From Actinomycetes bacterium (lineage in GTDB: Bacteria > Actinomycetota > Acidimicrobiia > IMCC26256 > PALSA-610), in contig JANYBW010000042.1 in the NCBI GenBank assembly GCA_025360585.1, forward strand, positions 1 to 64,000: a DNA stretch of 64,000 nucleotides. Direction: 5' to 3'. The position numbers were made by a program, and so were the translations under genes. Numbering within the stretch: position 1 is the first letter of the stretch; every line of letters starts with the position of its first letter. The notes beneath the pieces were generated by a model. It searched no databases, was not told where the DNA came from, and saw only the letters and a list, made by a program, of their open reading frames with translations. Positions 8,382-18,500 of this stretch are shown here, in pieces.

Positions 8382-9479
8382 ATGAGCGAAATCGCACGGC
8401 GTGTTGATTGTGGGCCTGAAGGCTGCACGATCGATTGGCTCGCCGCGAACCGCATCGAAATCGACGACGATCCGGTTGCCTTCCAAACGCTCGCGACTGC
8501 CGCCGGATTTGGTGACGGCTTGCCCCTGATTCCGCCCACAGAAGCGCGCGTGCGCGAATTCGTGGCGGCGAGCGGGCGATTCCCCGATGAAGTGATCGGG
8601 CTGGTGCCGCCAAGCAACGGCGCCGCGACGGTCGAAAAGATTGCGATCAATGCAGTGATGGCGGGAGCGCCCGCGGCCGCGATGCCCCTACTGATCGCGG
8701 CGCTCCAAGCGACGCTGGATCCGGAATTCAACCTCTTTGCACTGAACACCACCACGTGTTGCGTGGTGCCCGGCGTGTTTGTCAACGGGCCGATCCGGCA
8801 CACGCTTGCGCTGCCGATGGGCGCGAGTTGTTACGGCGGTGAGGCCGGCAATGGTGCGAGCATTGGGCGGGCTACGCGTCTTATGATGCGGAACCTTGGT
8901 GGGCAGCGAGCCGGAGTGACATCCAAGAGCGTGTTCGGCCAACCTGGACGCGTGAGCGGGATTGTCGTCGGGGAGTGGGAAGAACGTTCGCCGTGGGCGC
9001 CATTGAGTGAACGGCGAGGTATCGCGGCGGGTGTTGATGCCCTCACAGTGCACGGCGTGACCGGGACGATCGACATCGCCGATATTCTCGCCCAGGACGG
9101 CGACACGCTGCTTGAAGTGATCGGTAAATCATTAGCGTTTGTGGGCACAAACGCGTATATCGGCGGGCATCACGGCGCCGAAATCATGCTCGCAATCGCG
9201 CCGGCTTGGGCTGACCTGATCGCGAAAACGTGCCCAGATATCGACGAAGTGCTCCAACGCCTATGGGAGCATGCGGCGTTACCGGCTTCGCGCTGGCCCG
9301 CCGTACATCAAGCGGATTTTGCAGGGCACGGTCGCATCGATTCGCACGGCATGGTGCATCTGGTTGAATCTCCAGACCATCTGCTGGTCTTGGTGAACGG
9401 CGGAGAGGGCAACCTGCATGCGTTGGCGATGCATAGTTTCGGACCGACGCGAAGTGTGACGCGGGCACTCGACCAGTAA
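8382..9479 (+). CDS. Conserved partner protein of the UGSC selenoprotein, function unknown
   Basis: 365 aa, no signal peptide or membrane segment evident. Residues include an N-terminal VDCGPEGCTIDW, the segment GFGDGLPLIPPTEARV (about 43-58), NTTTCCVVPGVFVNGP with a vicinal Cys pair (about 121-136), and GASCYGGEAGNGASIGRA. The CC pair and other cysteines might exchange disulfides with the Sec-Cys motif of the upstream protein. It starts 9 bases after the selenoprotein stop, so it is co-transcribed. I do not recognise a characterised enzyme. A joint redox enzyme or reductase complex with the UGSC protein is inference from adjacency and Cys content. Confidence 0.75.
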   Translation: MSEIARRVDCGPEGCTIDWLAANRIEIDDDPVAFQTLATAAGFGDGLPLIPPTEARVREFVAASGRFPDEVIGLVPPSNGAATVEKIAINAVMAGAPAAAMPLLIAALQATLDPEFNLFALNTTTCCVVPGVFVNGPIRHTLALPMGASCYGGEAGNGASIGRATRLMMRNLGGQRAGVTSKSVFGQPGRVSGIVVGEWEERSPWAPLSERRGIAAGVDALTVHGVTGTIDIADILAQDGDTLLEVIGKSLAFVGTNAYIGGHHGAEIMLAIAPAWADLIAKTCPDIDEVLQRLWEHAALPASRWPAVHQADFAGHGRIDSHGMVHLVESPDHLLVLVNGGEGNLHALAMHSFGPTRSVTRALDQ

Positions 9480-9600
9480 AGGTGATCGCAAGAAGTGCTG
9501 GAGCGACTGCAATACGTGAGATGCAACGACCCATCCGCCAAACCGTCAAAATTCCGTGACATATTGGCGGCTCTTGACGACATAGCAAAGGATGGGCGCA

Positions 9601-10356
9601 ATGAATCCTCGTAAGTTAGGTGCCGAATTTCTCGGCACTTTGTGGTTGGTCTTTGGCGGCTGTGGCTCCGCGGTGCTCGCGGCGAAGTTCACAACGTCGG
9701 GTGGTGCGGATACTGGATTGGGTATTGGATTCGTTGGGGTTTCGTTCGCCTTCGGACTCACGGTGCTCACGGGCGCGTACGCCTTCGGTGGGATTTCCGG
9801 TGGTCATTTCAATCCGGCGGTGACCTTGGGGTTGTGGGCTGCGAAGCGGTTTCCGGCCAACGACATCGTTGGTTACATCGTCGCGCAACTGCTCGGTGGC
9901 ATCGCCGGGATTGGTATTCTCGCCGCGATCGTCGCCGGCCAAGACGGCGGTGCGCCCGCTCGGGATCGCATCGCGGGTGTCGCGAATGGCTACGGCGCAC
10001 ACAGTCCGGGTTTGTACAAAGCCGGTTCGGCGTTCGTCGCGGAACTCGTGCTCACCGCGATCTTTGTGATGGTGATCCTTGGCTCCACGCACAGTCGGGC
10101 ACCGAAAGGATTCGCACCCATCTCGATCGGCTTGTGTCTTACCTTGATTCACTTGATTTCGATTCCTGTTACGAATACTTCAGTGAATCCAGCCCGTTCT
10201 TTCGCTCCAGCATTGATCGGCCGCGGTTGGCCGCTTGGTCAGGTGTGGCTGTTTTTTGTTGGGCCGATTGTTGGTGCGATCCTCGCGGGTTTGATTTGGT
10301 CGAGCTTGTTCGAAACCGACGACGAAGCTGTGGTTGGGGATCCCGTCGCGGCCTAA
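9601..10356 (+). CDS. aqpZ: Aquaporin Z-type MIP channel
   Basis: 251 aa, six hydrophobic segments and the two half-helix NPA boxes: [11 protein letters not shown] (about 62-72) and [13 protein letters not shown] (about 182-194). The Arg after the second NPA is the conserved selectivity-filter residue. The start is ATG 9601, with AAGGA nine bases upstream; the ATG at 9592 would place the ribosome site on top of the start. The 120 bases between 9480 and 9600 hold no recognisable gene. It probably conducts water in the cytoplasmic membrane; a glycerol facilitator is less likely because the residues resemble AqpZ. Confidence 0.93.
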   Translation: MNPRKLGAEFLGTLWLVFGGCGSAVLAAKFTTSGGADTGLGIGFVGVSFAFGLTVLTGAYAFGGISGGHFNPAVTLGLWAAKRFPANDIVGYIVAQLLGGIAGIGILAAIVAGQDGGAPARDRIAGVANGYGAHSPGLYKAGSAFVAELVLTAIFVMVILGSTHSRAPKGFAPISIGLCLTLIHLISIPVTNTSVNPARSFAPALIGRGWPLGQVWLFFVGPIVGAILAGLIWSSLFETDDEAVVGDPVAA

Positions 10357-10380
10357 CGTCGATCTCGTAGGGTCTCTCGC

Positions 10381-11301
10381 GTGACGCTGCGAATATTTAA
10401 CGAGATCCGTCAAGCCGATGCTCGCTTGGCCGCAGAATTTCCTGAAGTCGAAGTTATCGACCATCGGTCGGGAGTTCCTGATGGCGCTCGCGGCGATGTG
10501 TTGTTCGGTGGCTGGGGCGCTCACGCTGCAGCTGCCGTCGCATCGGGCGTGCAATGGGTGCAGTTATCGGGCACGGGCTTCGACGGGATTTCCGCGGAGG
10601 TGCTCGCGGCTCCGATCGTCACGTGCGCGCGCGGTGCGAGTGCAATCCCGATCAGTGAGTACGTGCTCGCTGCGATGTTGAATTTTGAAAAGAATTTTCC
10701 TCACAATTGGCTGAGCCGCGCACCGGACCATTGGAATTTTCAACGAATGGGTTCGCTCGCGGGCAAGACACTCGGGCTGGTTGGGCTCGGTGGCATCGGC
10801 GAACGGATTGCTCGGTTAGCGATCGCGTTCGAGATGAACGTTGTGGCCGTGCGGCGCCGAACCGAACTCGGTTCGCCCATTCCTGGGTGCGCGGTCGTCG
10901 GCACGTTCGAGGAGCTTGTCGGGGTCGCTGATCACATCGTATTGGCGGCTCCGGGCACGCAACGGACGCACCATCTCATCAACGCCAAGACCATTGCGTT
11001 GATGAAGCCCGGGGCGCACATCGTCAACATCGCGCGCGGCACACTGATCGATCAGGACGCCCTTCGGGGCGCGCTCGATTCTGGTCACGTTGGCCGCGCT
11101 TCGCTCGACACGGTTGATCCTGAACCGCTGCCGGCCGAGCACTGGCTTTATGAACATCCCAGAGTCGTGGTCACACCGCATTCGTCCTGGTCATCCGAAG
11201 CGTTTTTCGATGCCGCGGTGGGAATCTTTTGTCAGAACCTACGGCGTTACATCGACGGTGCACCGTTGCTCTACGCAATCGATCGAGCAGAGGGCTACTG
11301 A
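10381..11301 (+). CDS. D-2-hydroxyacid dehydrogenase (NAD-binding)
   Basis: 306 aa. The dinucleotide-binding GLGGIGERIARLA (about 135-147), catalytic Arg in NIARGTLIDQDAL, Glu-like region DTVDPEPLP and the catalytic His in VVTPHSSWSS match the D-isomer 2-hydroxyacid dehydrogenase family (glyoxylate/hydroxypyruvate or phosphoglycerate dehydrogenase-like). The start is a GTG at 10381, 24 bases after the aquaporin stop. Its 3' end overlaps the convergent nitroreductase gene by 7 bases. A glycolate-oxidase operon at 48-52 kb makes glyoxylate metabolism plausible, but the substrate is not determined by the sequence. Confidence 0.86.
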   Translation: MTLRIFNEIRQADARLAAEFPEVEVIDHRSGVPDGARGDVLFGGWGAHAAAAVASGVQWVQLSGTGFDGISAEVLAAPIVTCARGASAIPISEYVLAAMLNFEKNFPHNWLSRAPDHWNFQRMGSLAGKTLGLVGLGGIGERIARLAIAFEMNVVAVRRRTELGSPIPGCAVVGTFEELVGVADHIVLAAPGTQRTHHLINAKTIALMKPGAHIVNIARGTLIDQDALRGALDSGHVGRASLDTVDPEPLPAEHWLYEHPRVVVTPHSSWSSEAFFDAAVGIFCQNLRRYIDGAPLLYAIDRAEGY

Positions 11302-11918
11302 CCTCCGATACTCCAATGATTACCGTACGTTTCGTGATGCATTCGCGAGGCGACCGGCTCGCGCCGAGACGGCCCAAGCGCAACCCCGGGCCAACCGATC
11401 GGTATCACGGCGACCAGCCGAAGGTGTGGGGGGGTTGCGAGCAGTTCAGCGAGTTCAGCGTGAAACGACGTCGCGATTGTGGTGAGCGCGCTGCCCAAGC
11501 CCATCGCGGTCGCGGCCAATAACAGGTTTTGAATTGCGGGATAAATCGAGGATCCGAGTGTTGCCTCCATGCCGCGTTGGAGATCTACGGCCACGACGAT
11601 GAGTACTGGCGCCTCCGCTATGCCCCCGCGTATTCCGGATTCAACATCAGCCAGCAGTGCGGGGCTGAGTCGAGTGGCGCTCCACTGTTGGGCACCGCCG
11701 TCCCAGGCTCGTCGCATCAGCGTGCCGATCGCGGCCCTTCGTTCGGGCGAACGCACCACAATGAATTCCCACGGTTGACGGTTCTCTGCGCTCGGAGCCC
11801 GCACTGCCGCGTCGAGCAGTTGTTCGATCAACTGCTCGCTGACCTCGTCGTCGCGGAACCGACGGTGCGCGCGTTGTTGGCGCGCCAGCTCGAAGAATTG
11901 GGGTTGTTCCGGTTCCAT
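11295..11918 (-). CDS. Nitroreductase-family FMN oxidoreductase
   Basis: 207 aa. The N-terminal FMN phosphate-binding pattern QRAHRRFRDDEV, the segment RAPSAENRQPWEFIVV (about 41-56), the mid-protein NLLLAATAMGLGSAL and the C-terminal VIPIGWPG are classical nitroreductase features. It should use NAD(P)H or F420H2 and FMN to reduce nitro-aromatics, quinones or similar acceptors. ATG 11918 was chosen; the open upstream part would overlap the thioesterase gene. It starts 5 bases after the thioesterase stop, so both belong to one minus-strand operon. Confidence 0.87.
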   Translation of the reverse strand: MEPEQPQFFELARQQRAHRRFRDDEVSEQLIEQLLDAAVRAPSAENRQPWEFIVVRSPERRAAIGTLMRRAWDGGAQQWSATRLSPALLADVESGIRGGIAEAPVLIVVAVDLQRGMEATLGSSIYPAIQNLLLAATAMGLGSALTTIATSFHAELAELLATPPHLRLVAVIPIGWPGVALGPSRREPVASRMHHETYGNHWSIGGQ

Positions 11919-11923
11919 GCTGG

Positions 11924-12766
11924 TCAGCGTTTCGTGGGTCTGCACAACAAGTGGCTGATCCCACTGGCGAGCAGGGTTCCCGAGCCACTCCACACGTGTT
12001 GTTCGGTGGCGATGAGCCCGTCGCGCGCCAGGGGGGCGTGGCCACGAGCGAGGAGCCAATCTGCAGTCGGGTCAATGCAATGGAACTCGCACGCGAGATC
12101 GATACTCGGCGCGATGTAGTCACCACTGTTATGCCACGCCTGCGTTGCGGGCCACGATCCGAGATCGACGAGGACTAATAGCCGGCACGCATCGACCCAC
12201 GGATCGACAAAAGATGGCGTCGGCGTGAATCGCAACCATTCGTACCAGTACGGCGCTTCTTCGCCGGTAACTCGCGAATCCCAGTCGTCGCGCCACACCG
12301 GTGGGCGCTGTTCGAGATTGTCCCAAAACGGATAGACACTGTGGATTGTCTCGCCCATCGCGGCTACCCGTTCCTCAATGCTTGGCACCGTGGACCAATG
12401 GGGGAGATCAGGCATCGGCGCATCATTGTGAGCTAGGCCTTGCAGGCCGTCGGTGACTCCCCACACCATTGCCGTAAAGAGCAAATGATCGCCTTGGCGG
12501 ATCTCGGCTCGAACCGAGTGCGCGGTCTTGGCGATCCGTAACGACGTTGTGGTGATCGTGATTGGTTCGTCGAAGTTCGCGACACCGAGAAAATGGCCAA
12601 CGAGATTCGCGGGGCGAGCGAGCCCGCAGTGTTCGCCTGCAGCGCGTAACGCGAACGACGCGAGGTACCCACCCATCGGTCCCCAGATCTCCCACGCACG
12701 CGAAAGGGTGCCGCGGTAGACACCGTTGCCGCCGGTGATCGTGGTGTCGAGGTTGAGATCACTCAT
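11924..12766 (-). CDS. Acyl-CoA thioesterase-family (double hot-dog) protein
   Basis: 280 aa. The N-terminal pattern TITGGNGVYRGTLSRAWEIWGPMGGYLAS and the closing C-terminal segment with HNSGDYIAPSIDLACEF and LLARGHAPLARDGLIATEQHVWS resemble the TesB-like/acyl-CoA thioesterase double hot-dog proteins common in actinobacterial lipid loci. It would hydrolyse acyl-CoA esters. ATG 12766 is used; a TTG at 12784 is an alternative. It diverges from the acyl-CoA synthetase gene (76-base gap), consistent with control of an acyl-CoA pool. Confidence 0.8.
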   Translation of the reverse strand: MSDLNLDTTITGGNGVYRGTLSRAWEIWGPMGGYLASFALRAAGEHCGLARPANLVGHFLGVANFDEPITITTTSLRIAKTAHSVRAEIRQGDHLLFTAMVWGVTDGLQGLAHNDAPMPDLPHWSTVPSIEERVAAMGETIHSVYPFWDNLEQRPPVWRDDWDSRVTGEEAPYWYEWLRFTPTPSFVDPWVDACRLLVLVDLGSWPATQAWHNSGDYIAPSIDLACEFHCIDPTADWLLARGHAPLARDGLIATEQHVWSGSGTLLASGISHLLCRPTKR

Positions 12767-12842
12767 CGTCTGCAAGCTACTCAAGCGCGCACTTCAGTAG
12801 GTGTGAATATCGTCGCGAACGCAGCAGGGTATTGTCGCTCAC

Positions 12843-14594
12843 ATGTCGAGTCGGCAAGCTCCAGCCCCCGGACAAGCACCCCTCGTAGCACCGAATGCCG
12901 CGGCATTGTTGCGGCGTAATGCCACTGATCCGGGAATTCGCGATCGCATCGCAATCAAATTCGGTGATGAGTCCTGGACGCACGCGCAGTACTACGCCGA
13001 ATCTTGCCGGTACGCGAATTTGTTCCGGGAACGGATTCCGTCCGACGCAAAACGCCACGTAGCGGTGTTGGCGGATAACACGCCGCAGTACTTGTTCGCG
13101 TTCGGTGGTGCGGCGCTCATCGGCGGCACGATTGTCGGATTAAATCACACCCGCCGCGATGAACATTTGTTGCGCGACGCGACCCACACGGATTGTGCAC
13201 TTGTGCTCACCGAACCCCGGCATCTCGAACTCATTGCATCGATTCACAGCGACCTGCCACCAATCTTGTGCAGCGATTTCTACGATGCGTTGCCATCGGG
13301 ATCAGGAACGACTGACGCGATTGGAGAGTCGCTGAGCGTTGCTCTGGCGAAGGTCGGCGATACCGATCCCGGATTTGAACCCGACGTTGATTCCCCCTGG
13401 GCGCTGATCTTTACCTCCGGCACGAGCAGCGCGCCCAAAGCGGTCATTTGTACGCAGCGGAGGTTGCTCGTCACGGGTAATCGCATGTCGATCTTGATGG
13501 ATTTGAGCCCTGATGATTGCGGCTATATCTGCATGCCGCTGTTTCATTCGAACGCAGTCCAAGTCGGTTGGGCACCGTCGATCGTGACCGGATGCGGGGT
13601 AGGGCTCGCCCGAAAGTTTTCTGCGAGCGGATGGCTACCAGATGTTCGGCGCTACCAATCGACCTACTTCAACTACACCGGTAAACCACTCGCGTATCTG
13701 CTCGCGACTCCCGAACTCGCCGACGACGCCGACAACTCATTGCGGATTTCGTTTGGCAACGAAGGCTCCCCCGGAATCGTCAACGGGTTCAGCCGACGCT
13801 ACGCCGTGGAGGTCATCGATTCATACGGAGCGACGGAAGGCGGTGTTGCCGTTAATCGTGATTCCAGTACGCCGCCCACCGCCCTGGGCCGCCCAGTCGA
13901 ATCAGTGAAGGTTGTCGATGCCGACGGAAACCCAATGATTGCAGCCAGTTTTGACGAGAGTGGCCGGCTGACGAATGCCGATGCGTGCGTTGGCGAAATT
14001 GTCAACACCGCGGGCGTCGGGCCCTTTGAGGGCTACTACAACAACGACGACGCCACGAACACGACTTCGCGTTTTGGCTGGTACTGGTCCGGTGATCTTG
14101 GCTATTTCGATGCTGACGGCTTCATGTATTTTGCCGGACGCAACGCCGATTGGATTCGAGTCGATGGTGAGAACTTTCCGGCCGCGCCCATTGAAGAAGT
14201 GCTGCGGCAGGCTCCGGGAGTGATTCTCGCCGCGGTGTATGGAGTTCCCGATGATGCAGCAGGCGATCAAGCAATGGCGGGGCTCGTGCTCGCGCAAGGC
14301 GCAGCATTCGACGGTGTCGCGTTCGCCGCTTGGCTCGATGGCATTTCCGCGATCGGACCGAAATGGCGGCCCCGATACGTACGCCTCATGGCTGAGCCCC
14401 CCACGACGGGCACGAACAAGATCGTGAAACGCACACTGCAACACCACAAGTGGCGCGCGGACCGTTGCGCGGGCGACCAAATATTTGTGCGGTTGCGTGG
14501 CGATGCGCACTACCGGGCGTTCGAAGCGACAGATGAAGCTGCGTTGTATGCGTCATTTGTTGCGCAACAGCGCGAGCGGTTCTGGGATCTGTGA
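12843..14594 (+). CDS. AMP-forming acyl-CoA synthetase (FadD-like)
   Basis: 583 aa. The ATP/AMP signature is LIFTSGTSSAPKAVI (about 191-205), with the A5-like motif YGATEGGVAVN, then GWYWSGDLGYFDADGF and the hinge region FAGRNADWIRVDGEN. The C-terminal catalytic Lys lies in TGTNKIVKRTL. These place it in the ANL superfamily as a fatty-acid or other carboxylate-CoA ligase. The thioesterase is divergent and an SDR follows 66 bases downstream on the same strand. The substrate is unknown. Cytosolic, no signal peptide. Confidence 0.9.
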   Translation: MSSRQAPAPGQAPLVAPNAAALLRRNATDPGIRDRIAIKFGDESWTHAQYYAESCRYANLFRERIPSDAKRHVAVLADNTPQYLFAFGGAALIGGTIVGLNHTRRDEHLLRDATHTDCALVLTEPRHLELIASIHSDLPPILCSDFYDALPSGSGTTDAIGESLSVALAKVGDTDPGFEPDVDSPWALIFTSGTSSAPKAVICTQRRLLVTGNRMSILMDLSPDDCGYICMPLFHSNAVQVGWAPSIVTGCGVGLARKFSASGWLPDVRRYQSTYFNYTGKPLAYLLATPELADDADNSLRISFGNEGSPGIVNGFSRRYAVEVIDSYGATEGGVAVNRDSSTPPTALGRPVESVKVVDADGNPMIAASFDESGRLTNADACVGEIVNTAGVGPFEGYYNNDDATNTTSRFGWYWSGDLGYFDADGFMYFAGRNADWIRVDGENFPAAPIEEVLRQAPGVILAAVYGVPDDAAGDQAMAGLVLAQGAAFDGVAFAAWLDGISAIGPKWRPRYVRLMAEPPTTGTNKIVKRTLQHHKWRADRCAGDQIFVRLRGDAHYRAFEATDEAALYASFVAQQRERFWDL

Positions 14595-14660
14595 CACCCG
14601 GGAGGTTTGCAATCTCAACGCGGACAACGTCGCGAGCGCATCACGGCCTACTGTGCGATC

Positions 14661-15473
14661 ATGACCAAACCAACGGCACTAGTAACCGGTGCGAGCCGCG
14701 GGATCGGAAAGGCCGTCGCGATCGCACTCGCCGGCGCCGGCCACGATGTTGCGTTCACGGCCCGCACCGTCCACGAAGGCGACGCCAAAGACAGCGATAG
14801 TGATCTTGTGTTGCCCGGCAGCTTGGATCTCACCGAAACCGCAATTGCTGCCGCCGGCGCGACCGCGACACCGATCGTGATGGATTTGATGGATCCAGCC
14901 TCGATCGACGCCATGATTCAACGGCTCATCGGTGAGTGCGGCGTGCCGGAGGTGCTCGTCAACAATGCGATTTACCAAGGGCCGGGTCGGGCCGCGCGTT
15001 TCCTCGCCACGCCCATCGACGAACTGCACAATTTGTTGCTGGGCAACGCGGTAGCGCAGTGGCGCATCTTGCACGCGTTGCTTCCGAGGATGATCGAACG
15101 CGGTCACGGAACGGTGATCAACATCACGTCGGCCGCGGGAATGTTTGATCCGCCGAAACCCACCGGTGAAGGCGGCTGGAGCCTCGGTTACGCGGCCAGC
15201 AAGGCAGCCTTTCATCGAACGGCGGGGATTCTGCACGTGGAGCACGGGCCGCAGGGGATTCGGGCGTTCAACCTTGAGCCGGGATTGGTACACACCGAGC
15301 GCATGCGCGCGGTACACGGTGACCATTATCAACAGGTCGCCGGCGCGGGCACGACGCCTGAAGTCATCGGTGCCGTTGCGGTGTATTTGGCTACGGATCC
15401 CGAAGCCGATCGATGGCTGGGCACCACGTTGCACGCCCAACCCTTCGCGAAAAAGCGTGGGATCAGCGGATAA
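14661..15473 (+). CDS. SDR-family oxidoreductase
   Basis: 270 aa. It has the cofactor loop TGASRGIGKAV (about 9-19), NNAIYQGPG in place of the usual NNAG, Ser in INITSAAGMF, and the Tyr/Lys pair in LGYAASKAAFHR. The active-site set is therefore complete, although the NNAG motif is altered to NNAI. ATG 14661 gives the canonical TALVTGASRGIG beginning; the in-frame start at 14607 adds Arg/Gln-rich residues. It probably forms one transcript with the upstream acyl-CoA synthetase. Substrate unknown. Confidence 0.85.
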   Translation: MTKPTALVTGASRGIGKAVAIALAGAGHDVAFTARTVHEGDAKDSDSDLVLPGSLDLTETAIAAAGATATPIVMDLMDPASIDAMIQRLIGECGVPEVLVNNAIYQGPGRAARFLATPIDELHNLLLGNAVAQWRILHALLPRMIERGHGTVINITSAAGMFDPPKPTGEGGWSLGYAASKAAFHRTAGILHVEHGPQGIRAFNLEPGLVHTERMRAVHGDHYQQVAGAGTTPEVIGAVAVYLATDPEADRWLGTTLHAQPFAKKRGISG

Positions 15474-15557
15474 CTCCTCACGCGGCGACACTGATCGCCG
15501 ATCAGTTCAACAGAGCCCTGCATACGGCAGGCTCGCTGGACTGGAGTCCTGGATTCG

Positions 15558-18500
15558 ATGTCGACCGCACGGACGCGGCAGCCTCGCGGCGCGTCCTCGC
15601 GTGCTCGGCGCTGCCTCAATGCATTCATTGCTGGCGTACTTGTACTCGCGAGCGCGGGTTATGGCTTCGCGCGTGACCAATCTCCGGCCACGGCATCCGC
15701 TGATACGACAGGCCCGGTGCTTCGCGGTTTAAGCCTTTCGCCCGCGACCATTGATACCTCGAACGGCTCCGCCAATGTCGTGGCCACCGCGCACATCACC
15801 GACGACATCGCAGGCTTGTCGAGCGGAGGCGCGATTGCGATCTCACAAATCGAATTGCGCGGTCCGGGTGGAAGCCAATTCGCGCGCGGATATTTTTCCC
15901 AGGCACAACGGTTTTCTGGATCTGCGCTCGATGGCAACTACCGGACGACGATCGTCGTCGCGCACTTTGCCGAATCGGGCACCTGGAACGCCACTGTCTT
16001 GCTCAATGACGCTGCTGGAAACGCGACGGCATATACACCGGCGCAACTTCAAGGTGCGGCCATGAGCGCGAGTGTGCAGCAAACCGGTGCCGGTGATCAT
16101 CTCGCGCCGAACGTTGCCGGGCTTGCAGTTTCGCCAACGACGATCGATACTTCGCTCACGACTGCGACGATTACCGTTTCGACGCATTTGGTCGACGACA
16201 TTTCGGGAACTTCCAACGGAACGACCGCGTCGGCGAGCCAAGTTGTGCTCGTCGGGCCAACGGGCACTCATCACGTGTCGATCAATTTGTCGCAACGGGT
16301 TTCCGGTTCATCGCTCGACGGTGTGTACGCCGGCCAAGCCACGGTTCCGCGCTATTCCGAACAAGGAACCTGGACCGTTGCTTCGCTAACCGTCTTCGAT
16401 AACGCGGGAAACAGTCGGTCGTTCGGTCCCGTGGATCTCGTCGGGACTGCATTCATTACAACCGTGCAACAAACCGGCGTCGGCGATATCAACGCGCCGA
16501 AAGTGGTCGCGTTCGCGATCGCGCCTTCGATCGTTGATACGAGCATGACCGCGGCGTTCGTCACCCTGCGGGCTCGTATCACCGACAATCTTTCGGGTGC
16601 GGCGGCGGGAATCATTGACTCGCCTTCGCAGGTGACGTTTCGATCGCCGAGCGGAGCGCAAGTGGTCGTTGCCGCGTTTGGCAATGCGCAATTGCAATCA
16701 GGGTCCGCGAACGACGGTTGGTACGTCTTTCAAGCGAAATTGTCGCAGGCTTCGGAGCAAGGAACCTGGACCATCCAAAACGCGCGGCTTGTGGATTCTG
16801 CTCACAACTCTGCGACACTCGATCCGACGGAGTGGTCGCAGCTGAATTTTCCCGCGGCGTTCGATGTCCGTTCGGACGGCACTGCGAGCGCGCCGTCGAG
16901 CGTGGTTGCTTCCGCTACTGCCGCGCCCACGATCGCCAGTGTGTCGTGGCTGCCGCCTGCGATCGTCGGAAGTTCTCCGATCTCGCAGTACACGGTCACG
17001 GCGACTCCGGGTGGCGCCACCTCGACTGCGAACGGCAATGCGAATAGTGCAACAATTACAGGCCTTTCAGTAGGGTCGACGTATACGTTCTCAGTGCACG
17101 CGACGAACGGTGCTGGCCCAGGCGCGGAATCCGCTAATTCAAACTTCTTCATTGCTGGTGGCGCGCCAGATTTGCTTGCGCCAGCCGTCGTGGATCTCTC
17201 AATCGCTCCGATCGCCGTCGAAACGATCAGTGGCCCCACAGGCATGACCCTTGATCTTTCGATTACCGACGACGTCAGTGGGCTCCTAGATGGAACGAAC
17301 GCGGCCGCGTTGTCACGCGTGCAATTCAATCGACCAGACGGCACCCCAGGGCCGACGGTCTCATTCGCCGCGCACCAGATGGTGACGGGCACCGCGGCCG
17401 TCGGAACCTACGAAGCCTGGTTGCCGCTGGCCCAGAACTCGATGATCGGTACGTGGCCGATCGCTTCGTTGACGTTGATCGATGGAGTTGGGCACACAAC
17501 ATCGTTGACCAACGCGCAATTGAGTGCACTCGGCGCGGCGACCGGGTTTGTCATTACCGACGCCGGTACGCCAACCGCTCCGCTTGCCGTGAGTGCCACC
17601 GCGGGCGACGCCACAGCTGATGTTTCGTGGGTTGCTCCAGTGAGCGACGGCAGCAGCCCGATCACCAGCTTCACCGTAACCGCAACGCCGGGCAACACGG
17701 CGATGACGGTGCCCGCGGGTTCCACGGCCGCGACGTTCGTCGGCTTGCACAACGGCACCAGTTACACCTTCGCGGTACGAGCGACCAACGCCATCGGCAC
17801 CGGCATTGCGTCCGCTCGATCCAACGCGGTGATTCCCGGCAACGTTGATCAAACTGCGCCGCAAATCTTAGGGTTTTCGCTCACTCCGCTCACGCTGTCG
17901 ACGAGCGCGCTCGCGCAAAATGTCACCATCGATGCACACATCGTGGACGCCGGATCGGGATTGGCCGATACCTCGCCGTATTCGACCGCAGCGTTTGTTG
18001 GGCCCAATGGCGTGGATGCGGGAATGGTTGCGTTTACGCCAACGGCGCGCACGGTGGGAACTGCGCTCGACGGCTCGTATTCCGTTGGGCTGACCGTGCC
18101 GCCGAACGCGCCTCCCGGTGTCTACCCGATCAAGGCAATTGTCTTGATCGATCGCGCGGGAAACCAAATCACGATGACGCCATCGCAACTGGCCGCGGCT
18201 GGATTCCCCGCCAGTTTCGCGATCGTTGGCGGTACGCCACCCGATCCTCCCACTTCGGTGAGCGCGACCGCGGGGGACACAACTGCTGCCGTGTCTTGGA
18301 TCGCCCCACTGAATCAAGGTACGTCTGCGCCCGTGACGGGTTATACAGTCACGTCGAATCCTGGCGGTATCACAACTACGGTTTCTGGTTCGGTGAGTAA
18401 CGCGGTCGTCGCGGGGCTCACGAATGGAACGTTGTACACCTTCACCGTCACCGCGATGAACTCGGTGCTGACGAGTGTGCCGTCGGCGTCATCGAATGGA

